A stretch of 64,000 nucleotides of DNA from Verrucomicrobiales bacterium. GTDB taxonomy: Bacteria; Verrucomicrobiota; Verrucomicrobiia; Verrucomicrobiales; DEV007. A program made the position numbers and the translations under genes. The DNA lies in NCBI GenBank assembly GCA_016795385.1, contig JAEUHI010000003.1, positions 25,040 to 89,039 of the forward strand, in the 5' to 3' direction. Positions within the stretch are counted from its first letter, which is position 1. Every line of letters begins with the position of its first letter. The notes beneath the pieces are model-generated. The model was given only the letters and a program-made list of their open reading frames with translations. It was not told where the DNA came from and made no database searches. Below are positions 16,289 through 25,736 of the stretch, in pieces.

Positions 16289-17188
16289 ATGAGCAGCTAC
16301 GACCGTGATTACATGAGACACGAGCCCCGGCGCGGCCCTACCGGTCCGTCGACCTGGAGTGTCGTGACGTGGCTCTTGGTGATCAATGTGGCCGTTTATC
16401 TGGTCAACAACCTCCTCTTCTTCAATCCCAATCGGGATGTGCTGAAGTTATCCGTCGAAGCCCTGAAAGAATTTCACCTGTGGACTCCGATAACATTCCA
16501 GTTTGTTCACGCGGACTTTCTCCACCTGATCGGGAACATGCTTTACCTCTTCTTTTTTGGGCGGGTTCTCGTGAAGTCCGTCAAGAAAAGTGATGTTCTC
16601 AAGCTATATCTCTTGGGCGGATTGACGGGGGCAGCTCTTGAATTCCTGTGGTCGACTTCATCCGGCCCCGTTCGCCTGATCGGATCATCGGGCTCGGTGC
16701 TCGCCATCACAATCGCGCTCACGACCCTTCTTCCCTTTCAACGCGTCCACCTCTTTGGCGTCTTCTCCGTGACATTCCGACAGATTGCGTGGGCGCTGGT
16801 CGCTCTCAATGTGCTCCGATTCCTTTTCACTTTGTCAGGAGCGCCCACGACAGGCGAATCAAGGGAAGTCGTGGGAACGATGGCCCACTTCGGCGGCATG
16901 TTCTTCGGCTGGCTCTACATCCGTCGCCGCTGGCATGAAGCCCCGGCACGCTCCCCACGCCCAAAGCGCTCCGGCTTCGGTGTCCGCATCCTGCGTGATG
17001 ATCCTCCGAAACCCGCCTCGCCCCCACCGCCGAAACCGGCAGGGAAAAAGGCCCCGTTTGTCACCAGCGACGTCGATGCCATCCTCGACAAGATCAACGA
17101 GCAGGGATTTCAAAGCCTGACCGAGGAAGAGCACCGCATCCTCCAGGAGAGCAGCGGCAAGATCTCCCGCCGTATCGACGGCGACTGA
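16289..17188 (+). CDS. rhomboid family intramembrane serine protease
   Basis: 299 residues. Cleaves transmembrane segments of substrates within the membrane. Six hydrophobic segments lie between residues about 25 and 215. Catalytic residues are visible: Ser134 in LIGSSGSVLA (GxSG) and His200 in TMAHFGGMFFGW; the WTPITFQFVHADFLHLIGNML stretch is the family's N-terminal signature. After a Pro/Lys-rich linker comes a short cytosolic C-terminal domain (DVDAILDKINEQGFQSLTEEE) often seen in rhomboids of this phylum and Bacteroidota (DUF6576-like). The next gene overlaps its stop by one base, suggesting co-translation with a membrane partner. Confidence 0.93.
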   Translation: MSSYDRDYMRHEPRRGPTGPSTWSVVTWLLVINVAVYLVNNLLFFNPNRDVLKLSVEALKEFHLWTPITFQFVHADFLHLIGNMLYLFFFGRVLVKSVKKSDVLKLYLLGGLTGAALEFLWSTSSGPVRLIGSSGSVLAITIALTTLLPFQRVHLFGVFSVTFRQIAWALVALNVLRFLFTLSGAPTTGESREVVGTMAHFGGMFFGWLYIRRRWHEAPARSPRPKRSGFGVRILRDDPPKPASPPPPKPAGKKAPFVTSDVDAILDKINEQGFQSLTEEEHRILQESSGKISRRIDGD

Positions 17189-17727
17189 TGGCGACTCGTG
17201 ATTCCGCGCCCCTCATGATCGACGAAACCAGTGAATTCCTCCCCCGCTCCCGGCGTCAACGCACGCGCGGCAGCCGGCGGCTCGGCGTCCTCGGCGGCAT
17301 CCTTGGTCTCATCTTGTTTCTCGGGGCGGTTTACCTTTCCAGCCGACTCGGCGTGGAAATGGCCCGCAACCGCCTACCGGAGAAAGAGTCGGATCAACCC
17401 GAACTCGCGACGAGTGAGACGCTCCGGGTCGGCAGCAGCCGGGATCCCCTCTACCTCGCCCAGTCGCCCGACATCCTGCGGCGGTTCTTCGCCGCCCACC
17501 CCACCGCCGAGGATCGCTCCAGCGCTGATCTCTCCGGGCTCGGGATCCGGCGGCTCCAGGATTCGATGGACCTGACCACCCTCCGCGCCGAAGCCGACGC
17601 CGTGGAGGTGAAAGTCGCCTCCGGAGCCATCGCCGGTGCCATCTACTGGATCCACCATAGCCAACTCCCCAAACCCGCGACCTTCGATCCCATCATTTCC
17701 CCGGTTCCCGGAGCGATCGTGGAGTAA
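17188..17727 (+). CDS. single-pass membrane protein, coupled to rhomboid gene
   Basis: 179 residues. It starts inside the TGATG junction at the end of the rhomboid gene. A basic N-terminus (RSRRQRTRGSRR) precedes one membrane segment (LGVLGGILGLILFLGAVYLSS); the remainder, about 115 residues, would be periplasmic by the positive-inside rule. No domain recognised. The tight coupling makes it a candidate substrate or partner of the protease, but that is only context. Confidence 0.78.
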   Translation: MATRDSAPLMIDETSEFLPRSRRQRTRGSRRLGVLGGILGLILFLGAVYLSSRLGVEMARNRLPEKESDQPELATSETLRVGSSRDPLYLAQSPDILRRFFAAHPTAEDRSSADLSGLGIRRLQDSMDLTTLRAEADAVEVKVASGAIAGAIYWIHHSQLPKPATFDPIISPVPGAIVE

Positions 17728-17822
17728 AGAGGGTCTCTTCCTTCATCCAACAGGGTCAGGTCGCCGCGATTTTTCGAGAATTTTCATTTGTTTGGAGGGC
17801 TTAACTACCTATCCTGCTCCCC

Positions 17823-18755
17823 ATGCTTCATTTGGCGGTCCTCGGTAGCGGCAGTTCGGGCAACAGTGCCCTCGTCTGCCACGAAGACACCCGCATCCTC
17901 GTCGATGCGGGGCTTTCCGCCCGCCAGCTTTGCACTCGCCTCACGGAGCTGGGCGTGGATCCGGACAGCCTCAGTGCCATCGTTCTCACGCATGAACATG
18001 GCGACCACACCCGCGGGCTCGAGGTCTTTTGCCGGAAACGCGAGATCCCCGTTTACGCCACGATCCACACCTGCGCGGTCGTGCGCGAGGGAGTCGGGGC
18101 CGGGGTGAAATGGCGGCAATTCGAGGCGGGGAATTCCTTCCGCATCGATGGCATCGAGATCCATTCCTTCTCCGTGCCGCACGACGCGGTCGATCCCGTC
18201 GGCTTTCTCTTCGACAACGGCGAGTCGCGTCTCGGAGTCCTCAGCGATGTCGGCCACGTCACGAAGATGATCCTCGACCGGCTCCAGGGCGTCGATACCC
18301 TCTTCGCCGAGGCGAACTACGACGACGTCCTCCTCATGAACGACACGAAGCGGCCGTGGTCGACGAAGCAGCGCATCAGCAACCGCCACGGCCACCTTTC
18401 CAACGAACAAACCGCCGAGCTCGTCTGTTCGATCGCCTCCGCCAATCTCCACCGCGTCGTCCTCGGCCACCTCAGCAGCGATTGCAACACGCCCGAGATC
18501 GCTGTCGAGACGATCGCAAAGCGGCTCCGGACGAACGGCTTCGAGGGCGTCGAGGTCGAGTGCGCCGGCCGCCACTGTGCCACCCCGCTGCGTCCCGTCG
18601 CGAAGGTCCGGACGGTGATCGAGACCGTCCCGATTTCGGAAGAAATCCCTGCGGATTCGCTCCGGGTGTGCGAACCTGTGCGCGCCGCGGCTGCCTCCTC
18701 GACCGCTGCTCCCGGTCCGAGTCCCGAGTGGAGCCAGACCGAGTGGGCATTCTGA
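17823..18755 (+). CDS. MBL-fold metallo-hydrolase, WalJ/YycJ-like
   Basis: 310 residues. Metal-dependent beta-lactamase-fold hydrolase of the group containing YycJ/WalJ, related to 5'-exonucleases linked to cell-wall and DNA-repair coordination. N-terminus LAVLGSGSSGNSALV and the metal motif THEHGDH are clear, with further ligands in GVLSDVGHVT and in LGHLSSDCNTPE. The usual domain ends near residue 265; about 45 extra Ala/Pro/Ser-rich residues follow, likely disordered. A TTGTTT-N16-TATCCT pair lies just upstream, which would give a very short leader. trpE follows 65 bases later. Confidence 0.92.
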   Translation: MLHLAVLGSGSSGNSALVCHEDTRILVDAGLSARQLCTRLTELGVDPDSLSAIVLTHEHGDHTRGLEVFCRKREIPVYATIHTCAVVREGVGAGVKWRQFEAGNSFRIDGIEIHSFSVPHDAVDPVGFLFDNGESRLGVLSDVGHVTKMILDRLQGVDTLFAEANYDDVLLMNDTKRPWSTKQRISNRHGHLSNEQTAELVCSIASANLHRVVLGHLSSDCNTPEIAVETIAKRLRTNGFEGVEVECAGRHCATPLRPVAKVRTVIETVPISEEIPADSLRVCEPVRAAAASSTAAPGPSPEWSQTEWAF

Positions 18756-18820
18756 GGTCGTCGCGGTCCGACGCCCCTCCCTTGCCGCTTGCCCCCTTTT
18801 CCTTTCCCCCCAAGGCCCAG

Positions 18821-20335
18821 ATGACCGTGTTGAAACCGTCCTTCGAGGAATTCGTGTCTCTTTCCCAGAGCGGCAACCTCGTGCCCGTCTGGACCGAACT
18901 CGCGGCCGATTACGAGACACCCGTCTCCGTTTTCCAGAAGCTGAGCGAGGGCGAGGACACCGTCAGCTTCCTCCTCGAATCCGCCGAGAACAGCGAGCAG
19001 ATCGGCCGTTATTCCTTCCTCGGCACCCGTCCGCGTCTCGAGATCCGGGCAAAGGGCCGCACTCTCTCGACCCGCGAACGCGGCGAGACGGCTTTCCACA
19101 CCCGCGAGCTGCCCGAGAGCGAAGGCGACCCGCTCCACGAGATCGAGCGCCTCATGGCCGGATTCCGGCCTGTCGCGGTCGAGGGACTGCCGGTCTTCGC
19201 CGGCGGGGCAGTCGGCTTCATCGGCTACGACATGGTGCGTTTCTTCGAGCCCACCGTGCCCGCGCCGCCCGATGAAGGACTCGGTCTGCCCGACATGGCT
19301 TTTGTCATCACCGAGACCCTCGTCATTTTCGACCACCGCTTCCGCAAGCTCCAGGTCGTGGCGAATCTCTGCACCGACGATTTCCCCGACGCCGCGACCG
19401 CCTACGCCGCCGCGCGCGAGCGCATCGACGGACTCATCGAGCTGCTGCGCAAACCGCGCACCTTCTCCCCTTTCCCGCTCATGACCGAGCCGCCGGAGTC
19501 CCCCGTGCGCAGCAACACGACGCGCGAGGAATACGAGGGCATGGTGGTTAAAGCCAAAGAGTACATCCTCGCCGGCGACATCTTCCAGGTGGTGCCTTCG
19601 CAGCGTTTCGAAAACGATTTCACCGGTCGCCCCATCGATCTTTACCGGGCCCTGCGGCACGTGAATCCCTCGCCCTACATGTTCTGCCTGCAATTCGGCG
19701 ACGAGTTCGCCCTCGTCGGCAGCTCGCCCGAAGTCCACGTGCAGGCAATCGAGGGGCGCATCCGCATCCGTCCCATCGCGGGGACGCGCTGGAGGGGCAA
19801 AACGCCGGAGGAAGACGAGGCGCTCGCCGCCGAACTTCTCTCCGATCCGAAAGAGCGGGCCGAGCACGTCATGCTCGTCGATCTCGCGCGGAACGACGTC
19901 GGCCGCGTCGCCGAGTATGGTTCCGTCGAGGTCAGCGAATTCATGATCGTGGAGCGCTACAGCCACGTCATGCACATCGTCTCGAACGTGCGGGGACGCC
20001 TCCGGGCCGACCAGAGCGCCTACGACGTGATGCGCGCCACCTTTCCCGCCGGCACCGTCAGCGGCAGTCCCAAGGTCCGCGCCATGCAGATCATCAACGA
20101 ACTGGAGAAGTCGAAGCGCGGTGCCTACGCCGGAGCGGTCGGCTATTTCGGCTTCGACGGGAATCACGACAGCTGCATCGCCCTGCGCACCGTCGTCCTG
20201 AAGGATGGCAAAGCCTACGTCCAGGCCGGTGCCGGCGTCGTCGCCGATTCCGTGCCCGCCAGCGAGTACCAGGAGACCGTGAACAAAGCCAAGGGCATGA
20301 TGCGCGCGATCGAGCGCGCGAAGCTGTTGGAGTGA
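18821..20335 (+). CDS. trpE: anthranilate synthase component I
   Basis: 504 residues. Makes anthranilate from chorismate and ammonia or glutamine (with TrpG). The ATG at 18821 starts at the expected N-terminus. The tryptophan feedback element LLESAE is present near residue 45, followed by RYSFLGTRP. The chorismate-binding domain shows KAKEYILAGDIFQVVPSQRF, GSSPEVHV, RPIAGTRWRG, MLVDLARNDVGRV, FPAGTVSGSPK and GAGVVADSVP. The LLES motif and overall length separate it from PabB. No trpG is in the window. It competes for chorismate with MenF encoded 12 kb downstream. Confidence 0.95.
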   Translation: MTVLKPSFEEFVSLSQSGNLVPVWTELAADYETPVSVFQKLSEGEDTVSFLLESAENSEQIGRYSFLGTRPRLEIRAKGRTLSTRERGETAFHTRELPESEGDPLHEIERLMAGFRPVAVEGLPVFAGGAVGFIGYDMVRFFEPTVPAPPDEGLGLPDMAFVITETLVIFDHRFRKLQVVANLCTDDFPDAATAYAAARERIDGLIELLRKPRTFSPFPLMTEPPESPVRSNTTREEYEGMVVKAKEYILAGDIFQVVPSQRFENDFTGRPIDLYRALRHVNPSPYMFCLQFGDEFALVGSSPEVHVQAIEGRIRIRPIAGTRWRGKTPEEDEALAAELLSDPKERAEHVMLVDLARNDVGRVAEYGSVEVSEFMIVERYSHVMHIVSNVRGRLRADQSAYDVMRATFPAGTVSGSPKVRAMQIINELEKSKRGAYAGAVGYFGFDGNHDSCIALRTVVLKDGKAYVQAGAGVVADSVPASEYQETVNKAKGMMRAIERAKLLE

Positions 20336-20423
20336 ACCGGCCGTCCGTCATCGCGGAGGTTCTGGCATCATCCCGCCAAGCATCCGCTTGCCCCGGTGCG
20401 GTGGTCTAGGTTACACCTGTCCG

Positions 20424-21650
20424 ATGAGACAGCTTTGCCTCCTTTTCCTCGGACTTTCCCTGCCACTCGCCGCCCAGGATCACGACACCCGCGGCTGGTT
20501 CAAGGGGAACACGCACACCCATTCACTCTGGAGCGACGGAAACGATTTCCCCGAGATGATCTTCGACTGGTATCGGGAGCATGGCTACGACTTCGTCGGC
20601 ATGAGCGATCACAACGTGCTCCAGGAAGGCGAAAAATGGATGGACCTCGAATCGATCCGCAAACGCCAGAAGGCGGTTGGTCGCGATGCCGTGACCAAGG
20701 CCGAGGCCCGCTTTGGGAAGGATTGGCTGAAGCGCGAGACTCGCGAAGGCAAGGAAGGCATCGTCTTGAAAACTCTCGCCGAATGCCGCGCCGCGCTCGA
20801 AAAGCCGGGTGAGTTTTACCTGCTGCCCGCCGAGGAGATGTCGAACTCGGGCGGCAAGAAGCCCGTCCACATCAACGTGCTGAACCTCGACCGGGTCATC
20901 GAGCCGGTGAAGGACGACGCCTCCCCCCCGCGCGAAGTCCTGCGACGCAGCATGGTGGCGATCGAGGAATACCGGAAACAATCCGGTCGTCCCATCCTCG
21001 CCCATCTCAATCACCCGAATTTTCAGTGGGCCCTGACCGCCGAGGATCTCGCCAACGTCGCCGAGGGTGCCTACTTCGAAGTCTACAACGGCCATCCCGG
21101 GATCAATCACCTCGGCGACGAAACCCGCCCGGGTGATGAAAAGATCTGGGACATTGCCAACACCATCCGCATCGCCGAGCTGGGATATGCCCCGCTCCTG
21201 GGATTCGCCACGGACGACTCCCACACCTACCACGGCGAGGATGTCTCTCCCGGCCGGGGCTGGGTCATGGTCGGAGCGGAGAAACTCGACGGTGATTCCC
21301 TCGTCGAGGCCATGCTCGCGGGCCGTTTCTACGCGAGCTCCGGAGTCACCCTCGATGCCATCCGGCACGATCCTGACAAACGCACCCTCGCCCTCGAGAT
21401 CAAGCCGATCGACGGGGTCGAATACACCATCGCCTTCATCGGCACCCGCAAAGGTTACGACGCCACCGCCGCCAACACCGGCATCGGCGAAGTCTTCGCC
21501 ACGGTGAAGGGGAATACGGCGACTTTCACCTATCCTAAAGACGCGCTCTACGTGCGCGCCACCATCACCTCCTCGCGGAAACATCCCAATCCCTCCTTCG
21601 AAGGACAAATGGAGCAGGCCTGGATCCAGCCCTGCCTCCCGGGTCAGTGA
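20424..21650 (+). CDS. exported PHP-domain phosphoesterase-like protein
   Basis: 408 residues. The ATG at 20424 gives a short signal peptide (LCLLFLGLSLPLAAQ). PHP metal-binding motifs follow: GNTHTHSLWSDGN, GMSDHNVLQ, LPAEEMS, LAHLNHPNF, and a later FATDDSHTYHG. The C-terminal ~100 residues form a beta domain (TLALEIKPIDGVEYTIAFIG). Exported PHP proteins of this type are common in Verrucomicrobiota and Planctomycetota, with unknown substrates. Its last seven bases overlap the end of the converging menE gene. Confidence 0.87.
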   Translation: MRQLCLLFLGLSLPLAAQDHDTRGWFKGNTHTHSLWSDGNDFPEMIFDWYREHGYDFVGMSDHNVLQEGEKWMDLESIRKRQKAVGRDAVTKAEARFGKDWLKRETREGKEGIVLKTLAECRAALEKPGEFYLLPAEEMSNSGGKKPVHINVLNLDRVIEPVKDDASPPREVLRRSMVAIEEYRKQSGRPILAHLNHPNFQWALTAEDLANVAEGAYFEVYNGHPGINHLGDETRPGDEKIWDIANTIRIAELGYAPLLGFATDDSHTYHGEDVSPGRGWVMVGAEKLDGDSLVEAMLAGRFYASSGVTLDAIRHDPDKRTLALEIKPIDGVEYTIAFIGTRKGYDATAANTGIGEVFATVKGNTATFTYPKDALYVRATITSSRKHPNPSFEGQMEQAWIQPCLPGQ

Positions 21651-22759
21651 GACCGTCGACAGGCGATCTCTTCGATCGGCGCGCGATCGGGCTTGCCGAT
21701 CCCGGTGCGCGGGAGCGACGCCACCTCGATCACTCGAGCGACCTGCTCGATCGGCGGGAGAGCTTCATTGAAGCGCTCCAGGGCGTCGGGGTGGCCGGGT
21801 TCGCAGACCAGCACCAGTTCGTTCCCACGCCGCGGCTCCGGCACCGCCACGACCAAACCGACGATGCCGAGGAGGGCGAGCCGATCGTTCAAAACCGGCA
21901 GAGAGACCAGCTCGCCCGAGATCTTCACCGCCCCATCGAGACGTGAAAGAAAACGCAGCTCGCGTCCCCGCGTTTCGCAGGCATCGCCCGTCGCCATCCA
22001 GCCGCCCTCGTTGCGCGCCGGATGAAAAGCCCACCGTCCCGGGACCCCGGTCACCGTTCCCTCGCAGAGCGCCTCCCCCTTCAGCCAGAGCCGTCCCTCC
22101 TCGTCTCCGCGCGCCTCCCAGATCGAGAGCAAAGGCAGCCATTCCGGGTCTCCCGAAAGACTCGTCGCCACCTGCGAAGCGGTCTCGGTCATGCCATAGG
22201 TCGGCCAGACCGGCCAGCCGAGATCCTTCGCCCTCGCCACCAAGGCCGGATCGAAGCGTCCGCCGCCGAGAAACAATCCCCGCAGCGAAGCGGGGGCCCT
22301 CGCACCGACCCTAACCAAATCCCAAAGATGCGTCGGCGTCAGCGAGGCCAGCGTCGCCCGCGACTCGTCGATCGCCGGGAGAAAACCCGCGCCGTCGCGA
22401 GTCCACGCATCCCATGCCATCGGCACGAGCTTCGCTCCATTCGCATAAGCCCGCGCGTGAATCCCGATGCCACCGACATGGAAAGTCGGGAGGTTTCCCA
22501 GCCAGATGTCGTCCTTCGTGAGCCCGGCATGTGCATTCACCGCCCGCGCCGAGGCCAAGAGCGCGGCCTTCGACAACACCACGAATTTGGCAACCCCGCC
22601 CGAGCCCGAGCTCGCGAGGACAAAGGCGGCACGGATCCCGAGGGCCTCTTCGACGAAGGATCTCAGCCCCTCCGAAGCCACGGGGCGCTTCGGATTCAGC
22701 CGCAGCTCGACTCCGTCCGATTCCCAGATTGCCGGGTCCATCAGGTGAGGCGTTTCCAT
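21644..22759 (-). CDS. menE: o-succinylbenzoate--CoA ligase (AMP-forming)
   Basis: 371 residues. Activates o-succinylbenzoate with ATP and CoA in menaquinone synthesis. It is short for the family because the N-terminal region is reduced. Adenylation motifs are present though divergent: LASSGSGGVAKFVVLSK (phosphate loop), WPTYGMTETASQ, WMATGD, RLDGAVKISGELVS and the C-terminal lysine in RTGIGKPDRAPIEE. Two starts are possible: ATG 22759, or ATG 22741, which sits in a TGATG junction with the menC stop and would couple translation. Context (menC-menE adjacency) settles the identity more than sequence does. Confidence 0.88.
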   Translation of the reverse strand: METPHLMDPAIWESDGVELRLNPKRPVASEGLRSFVEEALGIRAAFVLASSGSGGVAKFVVLSKAALLASARAVNAHAGLTKDDIWLGNLPTFHVGGIGIHARAYANGAKLVPMAWDAWTRDGAGFLPAIDESRATLASLTPTHLWDLVRVGARAPASLRGLFLGGGRFDPALVARAKDLGWPVWPTYGMTETASQVATSLSGDPEWLPLLSIWEARGDEEGRLWLKGEALCEGTVTGVPGRWAFHPARNEGGWMATGDACETRGRELRFLSRLDGAVKISGELVSLPVLNDRLALLGIVGLVVAVPEPRRGNELVLVCEPGHPDALERFNEALPPIEQVARVIEVASLPRTGIGKPDRAPIEEIACRRSH

Positions 22760-23670
22760 GGCAGTTTCCCGAGGAGATCGTCGTACCCCAGCCCCGTCCC
22801 TCCCGGCGGCAACAGACGCGGTCCGTCACAGCGCAGCCTTTCGAAAAAGGCGTCGTTCTCAAAGCAACGGTGCGTCAGCAGACCACAAGGCAGCAGCTGC
22901 CCGTTGGTGCCGTCGGCCGAGACGATCGAGGCAAAAGCCGCCGCCCAGAGTTGGCCGATCGCGTGATCCATGTAGGAGGTGAGGTAATACCGTGTTTCCC
23001 GGCTGCAGGCGAAGCCGTAATGCGCGGGCTTGTAGACGAGGACGTCGCCATCGCGGAGCCGGCTCGTGTGATCGCGATCCACCGCGATCGGCACCCCCGC
23101 CGCACGCAGCGCCATCCATCCATCCTCGCTCCATTCTTCCGGATCCTCGACGACATCGATGGCCGTTTGCAAAAGCTCCCCGAGACCCTGCCAGAACGAC
23201 AAAAACGCGCCCTTCGCGAGCGATTCATTGAAATCGAGCCGCACCCGCAATCCCGCGCCCGACCAAACCTCGATCGCCTTCATCACCTTCGGCAGATCCG
23301 GTGTCCCCTTGATCTTCGCGAGGGTGAAGCCGTCCGATCGCGCGTAACCCGGATCATCACCGTCGCGCACCAGCCAATGACTTTCCGGTACCGGCGATTG
23401 AAACAACGAAATCCCCTGCCCCCTCGCCTCGCCGTCGATGCGAGCGCATTCCAAAGCTCCGACGATGAGCGGGGAAAACTCCGTCTCGCCCGCGGCGAGG
23501 GCGCGCAGTTGCACCTCGAGCGGCGCATCCCCCAAGTCCACCCAGGGATGGATGCAGCCGTATCCGTCGCCGACACGGATGAGGGCGCCTTCGTGCTCCA
23601 TGCGGGTGCTGACCGCGTTCAGCGTCCCGGCCGATCGCAAGGTGTAGCGCCAATAATGGACCGGCGTCAT
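22741..23670 (-). CDS. menC: o-succinylbenzoate synthase (enolase superfamily)
   Basis: 309 residues. Dehydrates SHCHC to o-succinylbenzoate. Divergent, as MenC usually is, but the enolase-superfamily catalytic set is readable: KIK in TLAKIKGTP, metal ligands Asp in RLDFNES, Glu in DVVEDPEE and Asp in PIAVDRDH, and the second-base Lys in LVYKPAHYG. The ATG at 23670 overlaps the menA stop as ATGA; its own stop abuts menE. The menA-menC-menE run is therefore a tightly coupled unit. Confidence 0.9.
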   Translation of the reverse strand: MTPVHYWRYTLRSAGTLNAVSTRMEHEGALIRVGDGYGCIHPWVDLGDAPLEVQLRALAAGETEFSPLIVGALECARIDGEARGQGISLFQSPVPESHWLVRDGDDPGYARSDGFTLAKIKGTPDLPKVMKAIEVWSGAGLRVRLDFNESLAKGAFLSFWQGLGELLQTAIDVVEDPEEWSEDGWMALRAAGVPIAVDRDHTSRLRDGDVLVYKPAHYGFACSRETRYYLTSYMDHAIGQLWAAAFASIVSADGTNGQLLPCGLLTHRCFENDAFFERLRCDGPRLLPPGGTGLGYDDLLGKLPWKRLT

Positions 23671-24551
23671 GGCAACAACGCGTGCAGCGTCGCCGCCACG
23701 GCAAAGAGGATCAGTTGCAAGGCACCGAGCGCCAGAATGCGGTTGTAGATTTTGCCCGGACGAAGGCGGAAAACACAGGCAACGATGATCACTCCGATGG
23801 GCGCGGGGACGAGTCCCACAAGCAGCCCCACCACCGTCTCCGAGGCATACAGATTCCATAGCACCACCGGCAGCACGCAGAAGAGCAGGATCTCCACGCG
23901 GGCAAAGACCTCGCCGAAGCGCACTGCCAGAGTCCGTTTCCCCGTGCTGCGGTCCTCCTCGAGATCACGCAGATTGTTGATCGCGATCAACACGCTCGAA
24001 TAAAGCCCGCACTGGAGACCGAGGCGCAGCACCTCGCCACCGCCCCACTCGCCCGTCTGCACGAAGTATGAGCCGGAGACCGCCACGAATCCAAAGAAAA
24101 GGATCACAAACAGCTCCCCCATGCCCCGGTAAGCGAGCGGAAACGGACCACCGGTGTAACCGTAGGCGAAAAAGAGCGAAACGAGACCGATCGCCACCAC
24201 CGGCCAGCCCCGCTCCAGCACCATCGGCAGCGAGATGAGCGCGGCGAGCGCACAAAACGCGAGCGCCCCGATCAAGACCGTGCCCGGCCGCAGCATCCCC
24301 GAAGCCGTGACCCGCCGGGGCCCGAGGCGGTTCTTCGTATCCGCACCCTTCACGTGATCAATCGCATCATTGAAGAGATTGGTCGCGATCTGGATGCAAA
24401 GACAGCTCAGCAGCGTGCACCAGAAAAGGAACCACGACCCGGTGAACCGATTCCCGTCCACCAGCGCCGGCATCGCCCCCACCCACACCGGCACGATCGC
24501 TGCGGGCAGCGTCTTGGGACGGGCGGCGAGGATCCAAGGAGACACGGTCAT
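23667..24551 (-). CDS. menA: 1,4-dihydroxy-2-naphthoate polyprenyltransferase
   Basis: 294 residues. Attaches the polyprenyl chain to DHNA in the inner membrane to give demethylmenaquinone. The N-terminus SPWILAARPKTLPAAIVPVWVG is typical MenA. The first prenyl-diphosphate/Mg motif is NLFNDAIDHVKGAD and the second NNLRDLEEDRSTGKRTLAVRFG; about eight hydrophobic segments are present. The ATG at 24551 was chosen because upstream codons are in repeat sequence. It overlaps menC by four bases; menB lies 197 bases upstream on the same strand. Confidence 0.95.
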   Translation of the reverse strand: MTVSPWILAARPKTLPAAIVPVWVGAMPALVDGNRFTGSWFLFWCTLLSCLCIQIATNLFNDAIDHVKGADTKNRLGPRRVTASGMLRPGTVLIGALAFCALAALISLPMVLERGWPVVAIGLVSLFFAYGYTGGPFPLAYRGMGELFVILFFGFVAVSGSYFVQTGEWGGGEVLRLGLQCGLYSSVLIAINNLRDLEEDRSTGKRTLAVRFGEVFARVEILLFCVLPVVLWNLYASETVVGLLVGLVPAPIGVIIVACVFRLRPGKIYNRILALGALQLILFAVAATLHALLP

Positions 24552-24600
24552 CGGTATGAGCGTTGTGCGAGGGAGGACGTCCACGGCTTCGGTGGGGGAA

Positions 24601-24635
24601 GTAAAAGGTAAAAGGCAAAAAGTAAAAGGTTTATG
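24601..24635. repeat. degenerate GTAAAAG heptamer array
   Basis: Five 7-base units between menB and menA, three of them identical (GTAAAAG), the others GCAAAAA and GTTTATG. About 75 bases further on, a pyrimidine-rich stretch (CTTTTACTTTCCCACCCTTT) partly mirrors it. Confidence 0.55.
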
Positions 24636-24748
24636 CAGCGCGCCAGCGGCGCGGAACCTTTCCAGACCGCATCCGCCCATCTACAAGCGTTCATCGCAGT
24701 CATCTACCTTTTACTTTCCCACCCTTTACCGGCACCGCGCTGCGGCGC

Positions 24749-25567
24749 CTAAGGCACTCTTGGAAACTTCGAGAAATCGGGCTTCCTTTTCTCGACGAAA
24801 GCATTTTTCCCCTCCTTCGCCTCCTCCGACATATAGTAGAGAAGCGTCGCGTTGCCGGCGAGATCGAGGAGTCCCATTTGGCCGTCGCAATCCGCGTTGA
24901 GAGCCGTCTTGAGGCAACGAAGCGCGAGGGGAGAATGCTCGAGGATCTCGCGGCACCATTTCACCGTCTCCTCCTCGAGTTGGGCGAGCGGAACGACCGT
25001 GTTCACCAGCCCCATGTCGAGCGCCTGCTGCGCGTCGTACTGGCGGCAAAGATACCAGATCTCGCGGGCCTTTTTCTGCCCCACGATGCGGGCGAGGTAG
25101 CTCGAACCCAGCCCCCCGTCGAACGAGCCGACCTTCGGTCCCGTTTGTCCAAAGCGCGCGTTGTCCGCCGCGATCGTCAGGTCGCAGACCACGTGGAGGA
25201 CGTGGCCGCCGCCGATCGCGTAGCCCGCCACCATCGCGATGACCGGCTTGGGGAGGGAGCGGATCTTCTTCTGCACATCGAGGATATTCAGCCGCGGCAC
25301 GCCATCGTCGCCGACATATCCCGCATGACCGCGCACCTTCTGGTCGCCGCCCGAGCAGAAGGCGAGGTCGCCCTCCCCGGTCAGGATCACCACGCCGACC
25401 TGCGGATCCTCATGGGCGAGGTCGAAGGCGACGAGCATCTCCTTCACCGTCTGGGGGCGGAAGGCATTGCGCACCTCCGGCCGGTTGATCGTGATCTTGG
25501 CGATCTGGCCGTCTTCCGAGGTCTCGTAGCGGAGGTCTTCAAAGTCGTGTCGGGAAATCCAATTCAT
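24749..25567 (-). CDS. menB: 1,4-dihydroxy-2-naphthoyl-CoA synthase
   Basis: 272 residues. Crotonase-fold enzyme closing the second ring of the naphthoquinone. Diagnostic sequence includes [53 protein letters not shown] (oxyanion hole), [20 protein letters not shown] and [19 protein letters not shown]. The SGGDQ and VGSFDGG motifs separate MenB from other crotonases. The ATG at 25567 gives the normal N-terminus ([15 protein letters not shown]). It leads the menB-menA-menC-menE block. Confidence 0.97.
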   Translation of the reverse strand: MNWISRHDFEDLRYETSEDGQIAKITINRPEVRNAFRPQTVKEMLVAFDLAHEDPQVGVVILTGEGDLAFCSGGDQKVRGHAGYVGDDGVPRLNILDVQKKIRSLPKPVIAMVAGYAIGGGHVLHVVCDLTIAADNARFGQTGPKVGSFDGGLGSSYLARIVGQKKAREIWYLCRQYDAQQALDMGLVNTVVPLAQLEEETVKWCREILEHSPLALRCLKTALNADCDGQMGLLDLAGNATLLYYMSEEAKEGKNAFVEKRKPDFSKFPRVP

Positions 25568-25736
25568 GCGTGTGGGAGCCTGTTCTCTCCGAGGGCTTAC
25601 GTCAACGGGAGTTGTGGGGATGAGGAGTGCCTCCGGATTCAACCGGGAGGGTCACATGACCCCGCGGGATACCCGCCATTCACCAAAACCAGACCTCCTG
25701 AAGTCCCGGGACGCCTCCAGGGCTGAGATTGCCACC

